Virus record (IMG/VR): IMGVR_UViG_3300025117_000152
Coordinates: 1-37,755 of that record
Length of the DNA stretch: 37,755 nucleotides
Source of the DNA: a virus
Direction: 5' to 3' (one strand)
Shown: one piece after another, positions 1-8,705 of the stretch
How the letters are laid out: each line of letters opens with the position of its first letter
Position numbering within the stretch: position 1 is the stretch's first letter
Notes under the pieces: generated by a model
What the model was told of the DNA's origin: nothing
What the model saw: only the letters and a program-made list of their open reading frames with translations
The model's database searches: none
Translations under genes and position numbers: made by a program

Positions 1-413
1 GCGAAGGTGGACGGGGTAGTTCCAGGCGTGCCGCCCGAGGTCCACAGCTTCTTGTACAGCGCCGCCAGATCGGTATCGACCCTGTTGGCCAATACGATCA
101 TGGCCGGGGTGATGTAGCGGGTGCTGTAGTCTTCGATGGTCGTGGTCAACTCCTGGGTGGAGAAGCCCCACGACACATGCTTGCGCTTGTCGATGGTGAA
201 GGTGGCCGAGGTTTCAGTCGCGTTCTGGTTGGAACGGGTTGCGCCGTCCGTCACCGTGAACTTGACCGGCTTGCGAATGGTTACGGACGCACCGACCTTC
301 ACAAACTCTTGTTTGTAATCACGATGCACGTTGTTTGCCATGACGCAGTTATTTTTCAACTGCATCAGCGATTCCCGAGCGATGATCGTCGGGGTAAGCA
401 GGGTATTAGCCAT
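1..413 (-). CDS. Major capsid (coat) protein, P22 gp5-like, partial
   Basis: The N-terminal 137 residues are visible and the C-terminus lies beyond the left edge. The start is the ATG at 413, preceded by a CCTGGAGA ribosome site. The N-terminus MANTLLTPTIIARESLMQL, then FVKVGASVTVRKPVKF and KHVSWGFSTQELTTTIEDYS, is the pattern of the P22 coat-protein family, which forms the icosahedral shell around the scaffold. The scaffold gene is just upstream on the same strand, as in P22-like phages, with one small membrane-protein gene between. Called from remembered family pattern, not a search. Confidence 0.9.
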   Translation of the reverse strand, partial: MANTLLTPTIIARESLMQLKNNCVMANNVHRDYKQEFVKVGASVTIRKPVKFTVTDGATRSNQNATETSATFTIDKRKHVSWGFSTQELTTTIEDYSTRYITPAMIVLANRVDTDLAALYKKLWTSGGTPGTTPSTF

Positions 414-601
414 GATGTTTTCTCCAGGTTAGGGCGATGTTGCCCATGACCCCATCGGATGATGGAGCCGGATTGCAGGTATGCCGGGGTTGGGCGCGTT
501 CGTTTCCCGTCATTGCGACGGCGCGCTTACACTCTTATTGGTCATACTCGCTGGCTTAGCTAAGCCTGGAGATTGCGACCTACATAAAACCTTATAAAAT
601 G

Positions 602-829
602 CTATCTAAAACTGTGCGTAGGCAAGATCCACATGATAATTGTCGATGTCCATAATGCAGTCACTATGACGCCTAAGACTTTTTCGAGATCAGACGCATA
701 AAGCGAATAGCTTAGAAAAATAAACAATCCACACATCGCCATAGACGCGGCAAAGTTGATTCCTATATTTCTGAAGTTCCATTTAGTGCGAATTTCAAAC
801 ACGACGCTGACTTTTCCGCCATTGTTCAT
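602..829 (-). CDS. Small two-helix membrane protein between scaffold and coat genes
   Basis: About 75 residues with two hydrophobic segments (INFAASMAMCGLFIFLSYSL and VLGVIVTALWTSTIIMWIL), so probably an inner-membrane protein. The start is uncertain: ATG at 829 overlaps the scaffold 3' end by 35 nt, while GTG at 802 overlaps the scaffold stop by 8 nt and has GGCGGAAAA upstream. The family is not recognised. Its place in the capsid operon is unusual for a membrane protein; superinfection exclusion is only a guess. Confidence 0.55.
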   Translation of the reverse strand: MNNGGKVSVVFEIRTKWNFRNIGINFAASMAMCGLFIFLSYSLYASDLEKVLGVIVTALWTSTIIMWILPTHSFR

Positions 830-1700
830 AAGCCGCCTGATCCATTGAATCAGGGCTTTTAGTCGGTGATCCGCTGCCGTCAATGGTCTTCATCGGTGCC
901 GGGGCGTTGGTTGCGACCACCTTCTTAACGAGGGCTGGTTTCGCTACAACGGGTTCGGCGACCGTGATACCGTTCGCGGCAATCCGCGTTTCGATCTTGG
1001 TGATTTCACGCAATACGCTGCGCCCATCGAGTCCGTGAATGCGGGCGGCTTCTTCGGGGTTCTTGCCCAGGTAATACGCCACATCTTCCGGCGCATCGGT
1101 GTCGGCAATCGCCATAATCATATCGACGGATAACTTGAGATCGTCGTTATAGACGACATCCTTGTAATCCGCGTACTTATTCATACCGTCATCGTCAGCG
1201 TCTTTAACGTCGGCAATTGCGGCGGCAATCTCTGGGCTTTGGGTTGGCTGAGTTTCGGCCTGCTTCGGCGCAGAGCCGTGAAATTCAAGCGACGCCTTGA
1301 GCCATTCGTTCGGATCTTCGTAATCGTCCAGCTTCGGCGCATCCGCGCTGGCTGGCTTGGTAGGTTCGGGTTCTTGACCGGCATCCTTGCCCTGCCGCAG
1401 ATCGGCATTCTCCTGCTTAAGTCGGCGTTCGGCCCGACGTGCGGCCCGCTTGGCGTTACGCTCATGCTCTAACTGAGCGCGCAGCGATTCAACGCTGTCT
1501 TCTGTAGCAGTCTCATTCTCGCCCTTGTCGGCGACTTCTTCTTCTGCATCATTGTCTGGATCTGCATCCTCGGACTCGACCCCTGAGCGTGTCGTTACCT
1601 CGCCATCGGCAAAGGTAATCTGTTCCTCGGAAAGAACTTCCGGCTCGCGCTCGTTGAGTCGTTCTGTTGTGTCATGCACTGTGCTTACGTCGTCACTCAT
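795..1700 (-). CDS. Capsid scaffolding protein, P22 gp8-like
   Basis: 301 residues, close to the usual size for P22-type scaffolds. The first 60 residues are very acidic. A charged helical segment follows (about 75-105, RAQLEHERNAKRAARRAERR), then linkers rich in Pro, Ala and Gln, and a basic C-terminus ending YEQWRKSQRRV. In P22 the basic C-terminal helix-turn-helix binds coat protein. It lies directly upstream of the coat gene and is followed only by a small membrane-protein gene. A terminator sits just upstream of its start, so it probably depends on readthrough or on a promoter of its own. Confidence 0.8.
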   Translation of the reverse strand: MSDDVSTVHDTTERLNEREPEVLSEEQITFADGEVTTRSGVESEDADPDNDAEEEVADKGENETATEDSVESLRAQLEHERNAKRAARRAERRLKQENADLRQGKDAGQEPEPTKPASADAPKLDDYEDPNEWLKASLEFHGSAPKQAETQPTQSPEIAAAIADVKDADDDGMNKYADYKDVVYNDDLKLSVDMIMAIADTDAPEDVAYYLGKNPEEAARIHGLDGRSVLREITKIETRIAANGITVAEPVVAKPALVKKVVATNAPAPMKTIDGSGSPTKSPDSMDQAAYEQWRKSQRRV

Positions 1701-1727
1701 GGCTATTCAGCCCTCTTAGTTGGCATT

Positions 1728-1750
1728 AAAAAACCGCCTTTCAGCGGCTT
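1728..1750 (-). terminator. Intrinsic terminator after the tailspike gene
   Basis: On the minus strand CCGCTGAAAGGCGG is followed by six T, a short GC hairpin with a U-run. It sits in the 67-nt gap between the tailspike stop and the scaffold start, so it divides the structural operon into a portal-to-tailspike part and a scaffold/coat part. Confidence 0.75.
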
Positions 1751-1767
1751 GCGTGTTGCGTGAAATA

Positions 1768-4700
1768 TCAAAAAATACTCTTACCCAATATCCGCCCCAA
1801 CTCCCCGCCACTCGCCCGCATCTGTGCCGACTCTTGTATAAACGTCAGATCGGCATAAACCGGGTTGTGATCAGAATGAGTAAAGCCGTCATCGACGATA
1901 TGCGAAGCGGTGCAGAGCGATGCCCAGCCTGTTGCGGTTTGGAGATAGATGTAATCATTAATGACTGTTCCGGTTGTGTAGGTTCCGCCTGTTGGAGACT
2001 CAATGCCGTAGCAGCTATCCCAAAGGCTTTCCGCTTCCGTGAAACTCGCATCACCTGATACATGGTTGAAATTTCCGGCAATCACGACAGGCCAGCTGAT
2101 CGCAGACGTTACAGCATACAGTTCACTGATCTGGGCAAGCCGGGTTGTGGCGTTGGTCGAAAGCTCAACAGACGCGAAGGTGGCCGATTTACCCGATGGG
2201 TTTGTGACTGTGGCGATGTGGTAGAAGTCGCCTGACTGTGTATTACCGAGTGATCCTTTGTACAGGACAGCGTTTGTGCCCGATAGGGTGTAGCCGTCGA
2301 AGCCGATCATCTCTACAAGTTCAGCGGCAAGGGTTGCTTGTGTATAACCAGAGTCCCCGAACTCCGTCGGGAAGCCCTGCAAGCAGGCAATCGTCGGGGT
2401 GTCCTGTCCGATAACATTCGCCAACGCCTGATTATCAAACCCGATCAGCCCGCCTGTTCCGTAGTTCGCCACATCATAGGACATGACTCGTGATGACAAA
2501 GTAGATGCGGCAATCGGGGTGAGCGTGTAGGTGAACTCTTGCAAGTCATCGGCTGACGTTGCCGTGATGCCGAAGGTGATCGCGGCTGTCGTGCCATACG
2601 ATACGATTATCGAATAGTCACCCGTCGCTTCGTCTACCGAAAGAGTCCCGACGTTAGGCGCTGTCGTGATCGAATAGGCCAGATCATTGCCTAACGTACT
2701 CGACACACCACAGTCCACCGCCACGTTCCCGGTGCGCTCTACATCGGGGTAACTCAGTCGAAGGATGTCAGCGAAGGTTGCGGATGAATAGGATACGTTG
2801 TCGTACTCAACACTGTCAGTAACCACGACTGTTATAAGCGCGCTGTCGGTAGCCGCTGTGACCACTGAGTCGTGGATATTGACGATAAAGTAGTCTGTTC
2901 CTGTAAAGTCAGTCGGCGGAGTGTACGTAATGACAAGCCCGTTAACACTGAGCGTCCCACCTTCATCGCTGACATTCGCTGTCGGCGTCTGTGATGTTAC
3001 CGAGACAATCGCAAGGTTAGTCGCCCCGGACTGCCAGTCCGCCTCTATGTCCCAGGATACGGCCGCGTTCATCTCGGTGCCGCTTGTCTGGTCACTGATG
3101 GACGCGGCCCGTACCTGGATCGTATAGGCGATGGGAGAGGACGTTCCGCCGTCATCGTCAGAAACAGTATAGGTTCCGCCTGTGTAGTTGCGAAGATACG
3201 CCCCCGGAGCATCACCGGATATGTCGGGTGTACTCGCTATACCAATAAGAGTTGAGCCTGTACCAGCGCCACTATCCAGGATCGTTACACTAAGCGCACC
3301 GGGAGAGCTTGGGTTAGCTGCCTTGGCAATCGTCATAGGATCGCTGTCGTCATCCGTTACGGCGAATGTGGCGGAATAATACTGCAATGTCCCTTTATTA
3401 TGCGGGACCGTAAGAGTCAAAGCCGCACCAGTCGGAACGGTATTGGTAACAACAGTCTCCACCGTACCCACATCGGTATTCACGCCATCACTGATAACAT
3501 AGGTATAGGTTGCTGTCTCTGCCGCTGTTCCAGGGGTAAATTGGATTTTCTGATCGACGATTGAGACGGTTGAAGTTGTGGCCCCGGTAACGTAGGCGCT
3601 AACCAGTGATGTACTTGCAGAACACAGGGACAGCACATCATGCTCAACCGCTGCGGTTTTCTTGGCAACGGCGGCGAAATAGCCTGTCGTGTAGTCGTAA
3701 GCGGTGGGGCCAGATGGGGGAGTTACGACCTCGCCAACCACCGTGAACTCACTCACAGACACCGCGCCCGCGCCGCTGTCGAACTTCGTCATCTCCAGGC
3801 CGCAGAAAGTGCCAGTCTCGATTAATGGGGCCGTTGAATACGGGGTTGAATATCTAGTATCAACCACCCCATTAACCTTAACTTCAAACGATACATCCGT
3901 TGACCCGTTTGGAATAACCTTGAAACTCACGTCGCAGGGGAAAGACGGGAGAACTGCCACCCCTGGTGAGTAAACAATTACCTCTGCGCCTGATGCCGTT
4001 GTCTTGTGAATAGACAGGTAACGGCTGCTCACTATGCGAAGATAGTATCCATACCCACTAGCGTCCCTAAGTCCCCATATAACAAGACGGGCAATCTGTC
4101 CTGATACTGGCGTCGTATTGACTGCATATGCCGTACATTCTTTTACAGTTACTCCCGCATCAACATAGCGCCCAACCAATGTGTTGAACGTACAAACACC
4201 ACCGGATACGGTTCCGCCTGGAGATGCTTCCCAATCAGCAACCTCGCCACCTTCAGGCGTCCCGTCAGCGAATGTGTCCTGGAAGATAATCCCGTCGCTT
4301 GTGGCGGCAGCCGCAACCGTGACAGAAAACGTAGCAGTGTCTGTGCTTGTGCTGTCTGTATTTCTTGCCGTGTAGGTACACGACGCCACGCCGCTGAATC
4401 CCGTAGTTGGGACAAAGGTAATCTTGGTATCGCTGGTCGTGGCAGTAAACGTCCCTCCAACCTGATTCGATATGGCCGTTATAGCCGCAGCGTTAACGTC
4501 ATTATTAGTCAGTACCGCGTAATCGGTGACGGTAGTGTTATGTGCTGTGGTCGTACTGTCGTCGAAGCAATCCACAACCGCAATTGCTGATGTTTCGATC
4601 GCCCCAATATCCGGGGCTGAATTGGTGTAAGGACGATAAATTGAAGCGCCATTAGCAAAAGTTATTGCTGATGACAGCGTTATGGTGCTGTTTGTTAGAT

Positions 4701-6315
4701 CGGCTCCAATTACTGTCACCGCAGTCGATCCTATAATCCAGTCATCACCAACCCCATCAACCTGATACCGCCAATGAGCGAATAGATACGGATTGCTAAC
4801 CGGAACTGTGGCTGACGTGCCTGAGTTGGTGGTGGTGGCGAGTGCGCCGCCAGCATTTATCGCGGCATCACCCGTCGTCGGCTTGAAATCAGTGTAGGCC
4901 GAGAAAGCTCCAGACCCATTAACAAAAGCGACAGTCCCAGACTGTATATTGTTAGCTACATAAGCGGCATGGTTTGCTTCCATGTCGGTAATGGTCTGGA
5001 CAACGCCCAAATAACCCATCGTGCAGGGAACCCCAGGACTACGAATCAGGATATTGTTGAAAACAGACGCGGCAGTAAGAGGCGTGTCTATATTAGACGC
5101 AGCATATTTTCGCCATGTTATGTCAGCAATCGGCGCTCCTGTATAAGTCGCGTTCAATCTTGTTTTGTTGGCTAGATTTTGCTGGAATATATTTCCAGAC
5201 ATACCTAATGCCGTATCCAAATCTTTTTCGACGTTCCAGATACCCGCATTTATTTTATAGAAGGTGTTGCTGTATATCTGATTGTTACGGCAGTACCCCC
5301 CGCCGTCAAAATCCGTGGTTGCGATAGCATCGCCCATCGCGTTTGTATAGACGTTGTTTCGTACTATCCAGCCATCACCAGAAATCTTGGTCATAGCCGC
5401 CTTCAACGCTCTGTAGTTCTCGCCTGTGCCGTCTAAATAGTTTCTCTCAAACAGATTGTAACCGCAGTTAATTAGGTTATTTCCAGACAGAGGCGTAATG
5501 TTTTGATTTCCGCGCAGTTCCGCGCATCGTGCTCCAGGCCGAGTAATACTAACGCCATTAAGCCCAGCCTTCGGGAAGTACGATCCTACGGTCGGAGCAC
5601 CAACAACAGCCGTTGTTGGTGCATTAGTCCAGTCGTTGTAAAGTGAGCAATTTCTAACAATGTTATACCTAGAAGATTTTGCAACGTCTAAAACGTCATG
5701 TCCTCCATACTTGAGAGTGCAATTATCTATCAGGCAATAATACGATGTAGTCCAGATTCTAATAACATTGGCGTACCCGGATTCATTTGGCTCGAACGGG
5801 GTACCCGCTGTGCGTAGCGCGCTGTTAAGAACTTTTATATAAGTTGAGTTTTTTATCTCAAAAGTATTGGTACTTCCATAAGCATAGTCACAGGTGAGAT
5901 TGTCAAATTCACAGCGAGTACAACCATCTATAGTCGCCCATGTTTTAACTGTCGATGACGTAGTGCTGCTCGTACTGAATGGTGTATTGGCTACTGTGAT
6001 GAACCCGATCCAACGTTCTCCATTGATAGAGATATTGGATACATTTATGTACGATTTATTGACTAAATTTATACCAGTAGAAACCCGCCGAATAACCGGC
6101 GTATTCCCGCTAACCGCCGTGTAGGTGATCGGGTTTCCGGCAATACCATTATTAATGGGCGAAATCGTCTGGCCGTCATAGTTGCCGGTGTACAGATAGC
6201 CGGTATCGCCAGCCGCTAGCGTTGAATTCAGCTTGGCAATAGTGCGCCACGGATCGAGCGCCGTCCCTGCACCGAGAGTATCAGACCCCTCTGGGCTGAT
6301 GTAATAACTAGCCAT
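1768..6315 (-). CDS. Tailspike-like protein: beta-helix, Ig-like repeats and degenerate EEP domain
   Basis: 1515 residues, far longer than P22 tailspike (about 670). The N-terminus (YYISPEGSDTLGAGTALDPW) and residues to about 550 look like a right-handed parallel beta-helix of the pectate-lyase type, with many short Asn-rich turns. From about 570 there are Ig/cadherin-like repeats (for example VPTTGFSGVASCTYTA and YTPPTDFTGTDYFIV) with a LamG-like insert near 690-850. Residues 1278-1490 resemble the endonuclease/exonuclease/phosphatase fold: MSYDVANYGTGG, TIACLQGF, VIAGNFN, INDYIYL, THSDHNPVYADL. Most catalytic positions are changed (see findings). The gene starts 8 nt inside the upstream coiled-coil gene. 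Receptor or glycan binding is inferred. Confidence 0.75.
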   Translation of the reverse strand: MASYYISPEGSDTLGAGTALDPWRTIAKLNSTLAAGDTGYLYTGNYDGQTISPINNGIAGNPITYTAVSGNTPVIRRVSTGINLVNKSYINVSNISINGERWIGFITVANTPFSTSSTTSSTVKTWATIDGCTRCEFDNLTCDYAYGSTNTFEIKNSTYIKVLNSALRTAGTPFEPNESGYANVIRIWTTSYYCLIDNCTLKYGGHDVLDVAKSSRYNIVRNCSLYNDWTNAPTTAVVGAPTVGSYFPKAGLNGVSITRPGARCAELRGNQNITPLSGNNLINCGYNLFERNYLDGTGENYRALKAAMTKISGDGWIVRNNVYTNAMGDAIATTDFDGGGYCRNNQIYSNTFYKINAGIWNVEKDLDTALGMSGNIFQQNLANKTRLNATYTGAPIADITWRKYAASNIDTPLTAASVFNNILIRSPGVPCTMGYLGVVQTITDMEANHAAYVANNIQSGTVAFVNGSGAFSAYTDFKPTTGDAAINAGGALATTTNSGTSATVPVSNPYLFAHWRYQVDGVGDDWIIGSTAVTVIGADLTNSTITLSSAITFANGASIYRPYTNSAPDIGAIETSAIAVVDCFDDSTTTAHNTTVTDYAVLTNNDVNAAAITAISNQVGGTFTATTSDTKITFVPTTGFSGVASCTYTARNTDSTSTDTATFSVTVAAAATSDGIIFQDTFADGTPEGGEVADWEASPGGTVSGGVCTFNTLVGRYVDAGVTVKECTAYAVNTTPVSGQIARLVIWGLRDASGYGYYLRIVSSRYLSIHKTTASGAEVIVYSPGVAVLPSFPCDVSFKVIPNGSTDVSFEVKVNGVVDTRYSTPYSTAPLIETGTFCGLEMTKFDSGAGAVSVSEFTVVGEVVTPPSGPTAYDYTTGYFAAVAKKTAAVEHDVLSLCSASTSLVSAYVTGATTSTVSIVDQKIQFTPGTAAETATYTYVISDGVNTDVGTVETVVTNTVPTGAALTLTVPHNKGTLQYYSATFAVTDDDSDPMTIAKAANPSSPGALSVTILDSGAGTGSTLIGIASTPDISGDAPGAYLRNYTGGTYTVSDDDGGTSSPIAYTIQVRAASISDQTSGTEMNAAVSWDIEADWQSGATNLAIVSVTSQTPTANVSDEGGTLSVNGLVITYTPPTDFTGTDYFIVNIHDSVVTAATDSALITVVVTDSVEYDNVSYSSATFADILRLSYPDVERTGNVAVDCGVSSTLGNDLAYSITTAPNVGTLSVDEATGDYSIIVSYGTTAAITFGITATSADDLQEFTYTLTPIAASTLSSRVMSYDVANYGTGGLIGFDNQALANVIGQDTPTIACLQGFPTEFGDSGYTQATLAAELVEMIGFDGYTLSGTNAVLYKGSLGNTQSGDFYHIATVTNPSGKSATFASVELSTNATTRLAQISELYAVTSAISWPVVIAGNFNHVSGDASFTEAESLWDSCYGIESPTGGTYTTGTVINDYIYLQTATGWASLCTASHIVDDGFTHSDHNPVYADLTFIQESAQMRASGGELGRILGKSIF

Positions 6316-6526
6316 GCAGTTCCCCGCTCACATGCTCGCGCAACTGATGCAGCTTCTTGATGGTGTCGGTTCGCAGATTGTTGAGGTCCGCACCCTGCGC
6401 CGCCAGTTCCTTGCGAATCTTCGCCGGCAGGCTACGTTCAAGCGCCATCACCCGCTGAGTCAGCTCAACCTGCCCCGCGCCTAATTGCTCGATGGCTTTG
6501 ATTAGATCGGTGAGTTGGTTAATCAT
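6308..6526 (-). CDS. Small coiled-coil protein next to the tailspike
   Basis: 72 residues, mostly helical, with heptad-like spacing (LTDLIKAIEQLGAGQVEL, VMALERSLPAKIRKEL, TDTIKKLHQLREHV). No signal peptide or membrane segment. Its 3' end overlaps the tailspike start by 8 nt, suggesting coupled translation and perhaps a role as tailspike chaperone or adaptor. The family is not recognised. Confidence 0.6.
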   Translation of the reverse strand: MINQLTDLIKAIEQLGAGQVELTQRVMALERSLPAKIRKELAAQGADLNNLRTDTIKKLHQLREHVSGELHG

Positions 6527-6604
6527 GTGTTCCCTTGTTCATATTTATTCAATAGCCTCTCGGCGGTTTGGTGTGACTCTTGTCGTGGCCGGTCGGAAAT
6601 CTAA

Positions 6605-7969
6605 TTAGCCCACCAACAACGACTTGATTACGCTCCCCCAATACATCCCGAAATAGTGATGCCCAAGCGGTGATGGGTGCAGATCATTTGTTTCTGATAT
6701 GTATCCATACGTCCATTCAGCAGGATAATCATGGCCACCCAACGCTGTGAACGCGTCGAAGAAATAGGCTTCAATGGCTGGGTAGTTGGCATTTACATAC
6801 GCCACTAGGCCGGCCATAACAGCATCTGCTGCTTCCGGCACTCCGCTGGCTGCATCGCCTGCGTGCGTCGGATTCTTTGTATATGGGAATAGACTTACAA
6901 ATGCGATTTTCTTAAGGTTGCTACAGTTGGCGGCCATGTAATCGACATGCGCCTCAAGTGACGATTGATAATCTGCGACAAGTGATAGCGTGTTTGCAAC
7001 GCCATTCACCGAGTTTGCCATCACCAGAATTTCCGGGTTTGCAGCCGCAACCGCCGCTTGATTATCTGTTTGTGGGCTAGCGAACGAATCAGACCATGAG
7101 TACCCGGAATAGCCAAAGCCGCGCAGTTTAACTTTAACGCCCAGGCTGGCCGCGAATGCGCGCTGCACAACCTTGTGCATGCGGGTATCGTAGAACCGCA
7201 CTCCATAGGTCGGGACGCCGCCGGCAGTGCCGAAGCCCGCCTCGATAAATGAATCACTCCAAAGCGCGACTTCTTTCGACAATGTTGCCGGGTCTGGTGG
7301 ACGCAAGCCTATTTGTAAATCACTGAGGTTGTAATCGCCGAGCGGCGTGTCCGCAAATGCTCCGTTGCCACACACATAGATGCTGGCGAATTGGTTGGTG
7401 TCGTAGTCGCCAGTCATCGTGCCACGCGCAACCTCTACGCCGTCGACGTAGATGATATGCAGCTTTCCGTGGATAGCCCACACCACATCTACTTTTCCGC
7501 CTTTGCCGACACTCGTGACGCCGGGGGAAATGATTGACTGTGCGCCAGTTCCAAATTTGTACAGCACAAAAGTGCCGTTTGTGTGGTGATAGAGTTGCAG
7601 GCGTTCGTTGTTACCGCCGTCGCCGATGCAACTTAGTAGTGTGCCGCTAGCCACGCGCAGCGCGCCGGCTGATTGCGTGACATTACCCGCGTCTAGCGAG
7701 TCGTCCTTTGTCAGCGCCTGCGTATCCACTGAAAATGAGATATACCCAGCGTCTTTCAGGTTGGCTTGATTGGTTAGACCGCTGACCAACAGGCGGCCAG
7801 TGCCGCCTAACCCTGCGCCGTTATACCCATCCGCAGTGAAAGCGCCCTTTGTGCCCGATGCCGGGTAGCTCGTCACATTGGCGGCTGGCAGGGCCGTGAG
7901 CGCGTCGCTGAAAAGCACGTCCTCGTCGTCGCTTGGATACGGCGCGAACCTGAACCTGTACTTAGCCAT
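6605..7969 (-). CDS. Tail protein with LamG-like and SGNH hydrolase domains
   Basis: 454 residues from the ATG at 7969, chosen because it overlaps the upstream stop by 8 nt; an ORF extends 17 codons further but inside the neighbour. Residues about 45-225 look like a concanavalin/LamG jelly roll (VVWAIHGKLHIIYVDGVEVA). Residues 232-454 carry SGNH-type blocks: WSDSF with nucleophile candidate Ser240, RGFGYSGYS, VMANS with Asn319, and NDLHPSPLGHHY with Asp429 and His431. The GDS glycine is Ser here. Such domains deacetylate surface glycans in phage tail proteins, so a capsule or O-antigen esterase is likely. Confidence 0.7.
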   Translation of the reverse strand: MAKYRFRFAPYPSDDEDVLFSDALTALPAANVTSYPASGTKGAFTADGYNGAGLGGTGRLLVSGLTNQANLKDAGYISFSVDTQALTKDDSLDAGNVTQSAGALRVASGTLLSCIGDGGNNERLQLYHHTNGTFVLYKFGTGAQSIISPGVTSVGKGGKVDVVWAIHGKLHIIYVDGVEVARGTMTGDYDTNQFASIYVCGNGAFADTPLGDYNLSDLQIGLRPPDPATLSKEVALWSDSFIEAGFGTAGGVPTYGVRFYDTRMHKVVQRAFAASLGVKVKLRGFGYSGYSWSDSFASPQTDNQAAVAAANPEILVMANSVNGVANTLSLVADYQSSLEAHVDYMAANCSNLKKIAFVSLFPYTKNPTHAGDAASGVPEAADAVMAGLVAYVNANYPAIEAYFFDAFTALGGHDYPAEWTYGYISETNDLHPSPLGHHYFGMYWGSVIKSLLVG

Positions 7970-8705
7970 GATTGTTGCCGTTAGTGTGAGTGCTGATGCA
8001 GGTAATGTTAGCAACACCATTAGACAGCACGCGTAGTTTTTTGTAGTTGCCGACGATTTGGATAATGCCGAAGGCTGTCATGGTGGCAACGAACGTCCCC
8101 GGAGTAGTGGAACTGATATTGCGGCCGGTCAAATCGCTCGACCACACGCCACTGCCATGTAAATCTGCCTGTACTGAAATCGAACCAGCTGTGACATAAA
8201 AGCTGTGCACGGAATAGCCGGTTAAATCGCCTGAAGTCCAGACCGCCTGATTATCGGCCGGCGCTACTGCGCTCTGTGAATATTCCAACATTCGGTCGAT
8301 GGGGTGGGTTTGGTCTGATCTTATTGAGACATGCGCCGCGCCGTCCGTCGTCTTCTGACTCGGCACAAAAGCTGAAACACCGTCGAACTTGACCTTGTAC
8401 CCAAGATCAGTGTCGAAGTATTCCTCGTCAACGTGATCGGCCTGAGTGCCTGCTGCTACCCAGGTGGCGGCGAGTGCGGTTAGGGTGGCGGTGGGGAGAG
8501 GGGTGGGGGCTTTGGTGTCTATGATAGTTGCGCCGGCTCTTTTGGATTGCCCCCAGCCGTCTTGAGATCCGACATACACATTATTGGTATCAGTCTCGGT
8601 GAACTCGATTTCCTGATACGCCGGTATATCGGTAATCTTGAACGCTGTCCGGTCAGCGGCCGTGCCGCGCACCTTGAGTACGCTGGTAATGGTTTCTTTG
8701 CTCAC
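7962..8705 (-). CDS. Virion-associated protein of unknown function, downstream of portal
   Basis: 247 residues, family not recognised. The first 110 residues look like a short fibre or collar module (VYVGSQDGWGQSK, then DLGYKVKFDGVSAFVPSQ). The C-terminal half is beta-rich (GYSVHSFYVTAGSISVQADL), like a small jelly-roll. It overlaps the portal start by 4 nt and the SGNH tail gene by 8 nt. The position suggests an adaptor or short tail fibre that anchors the hydrolase, but that is inference. Confidence 0.6.
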   Translation of the reverse strand: MSKETITSVLKVRGTAADRTAFKITDIPAYQEIEFTETDTNNVYVGSQDGWGQSKRAGATIIDTKAPTPLPTATLTALAATWVAAGTQADHVDEEYFDTDLGYKVKFDGVSAFVPSQKTTDGAAHVSIRSDQTHPIDRMLEYSQSAVAPADNQAVWTSGDLTGYSVHSFYVTAGSISVQADLHGSGVWSSDLTGRNISSTTPGTFVATMTAFGIIQIVGNYKKLRVLSNGVANITCISTHTNGNNHG

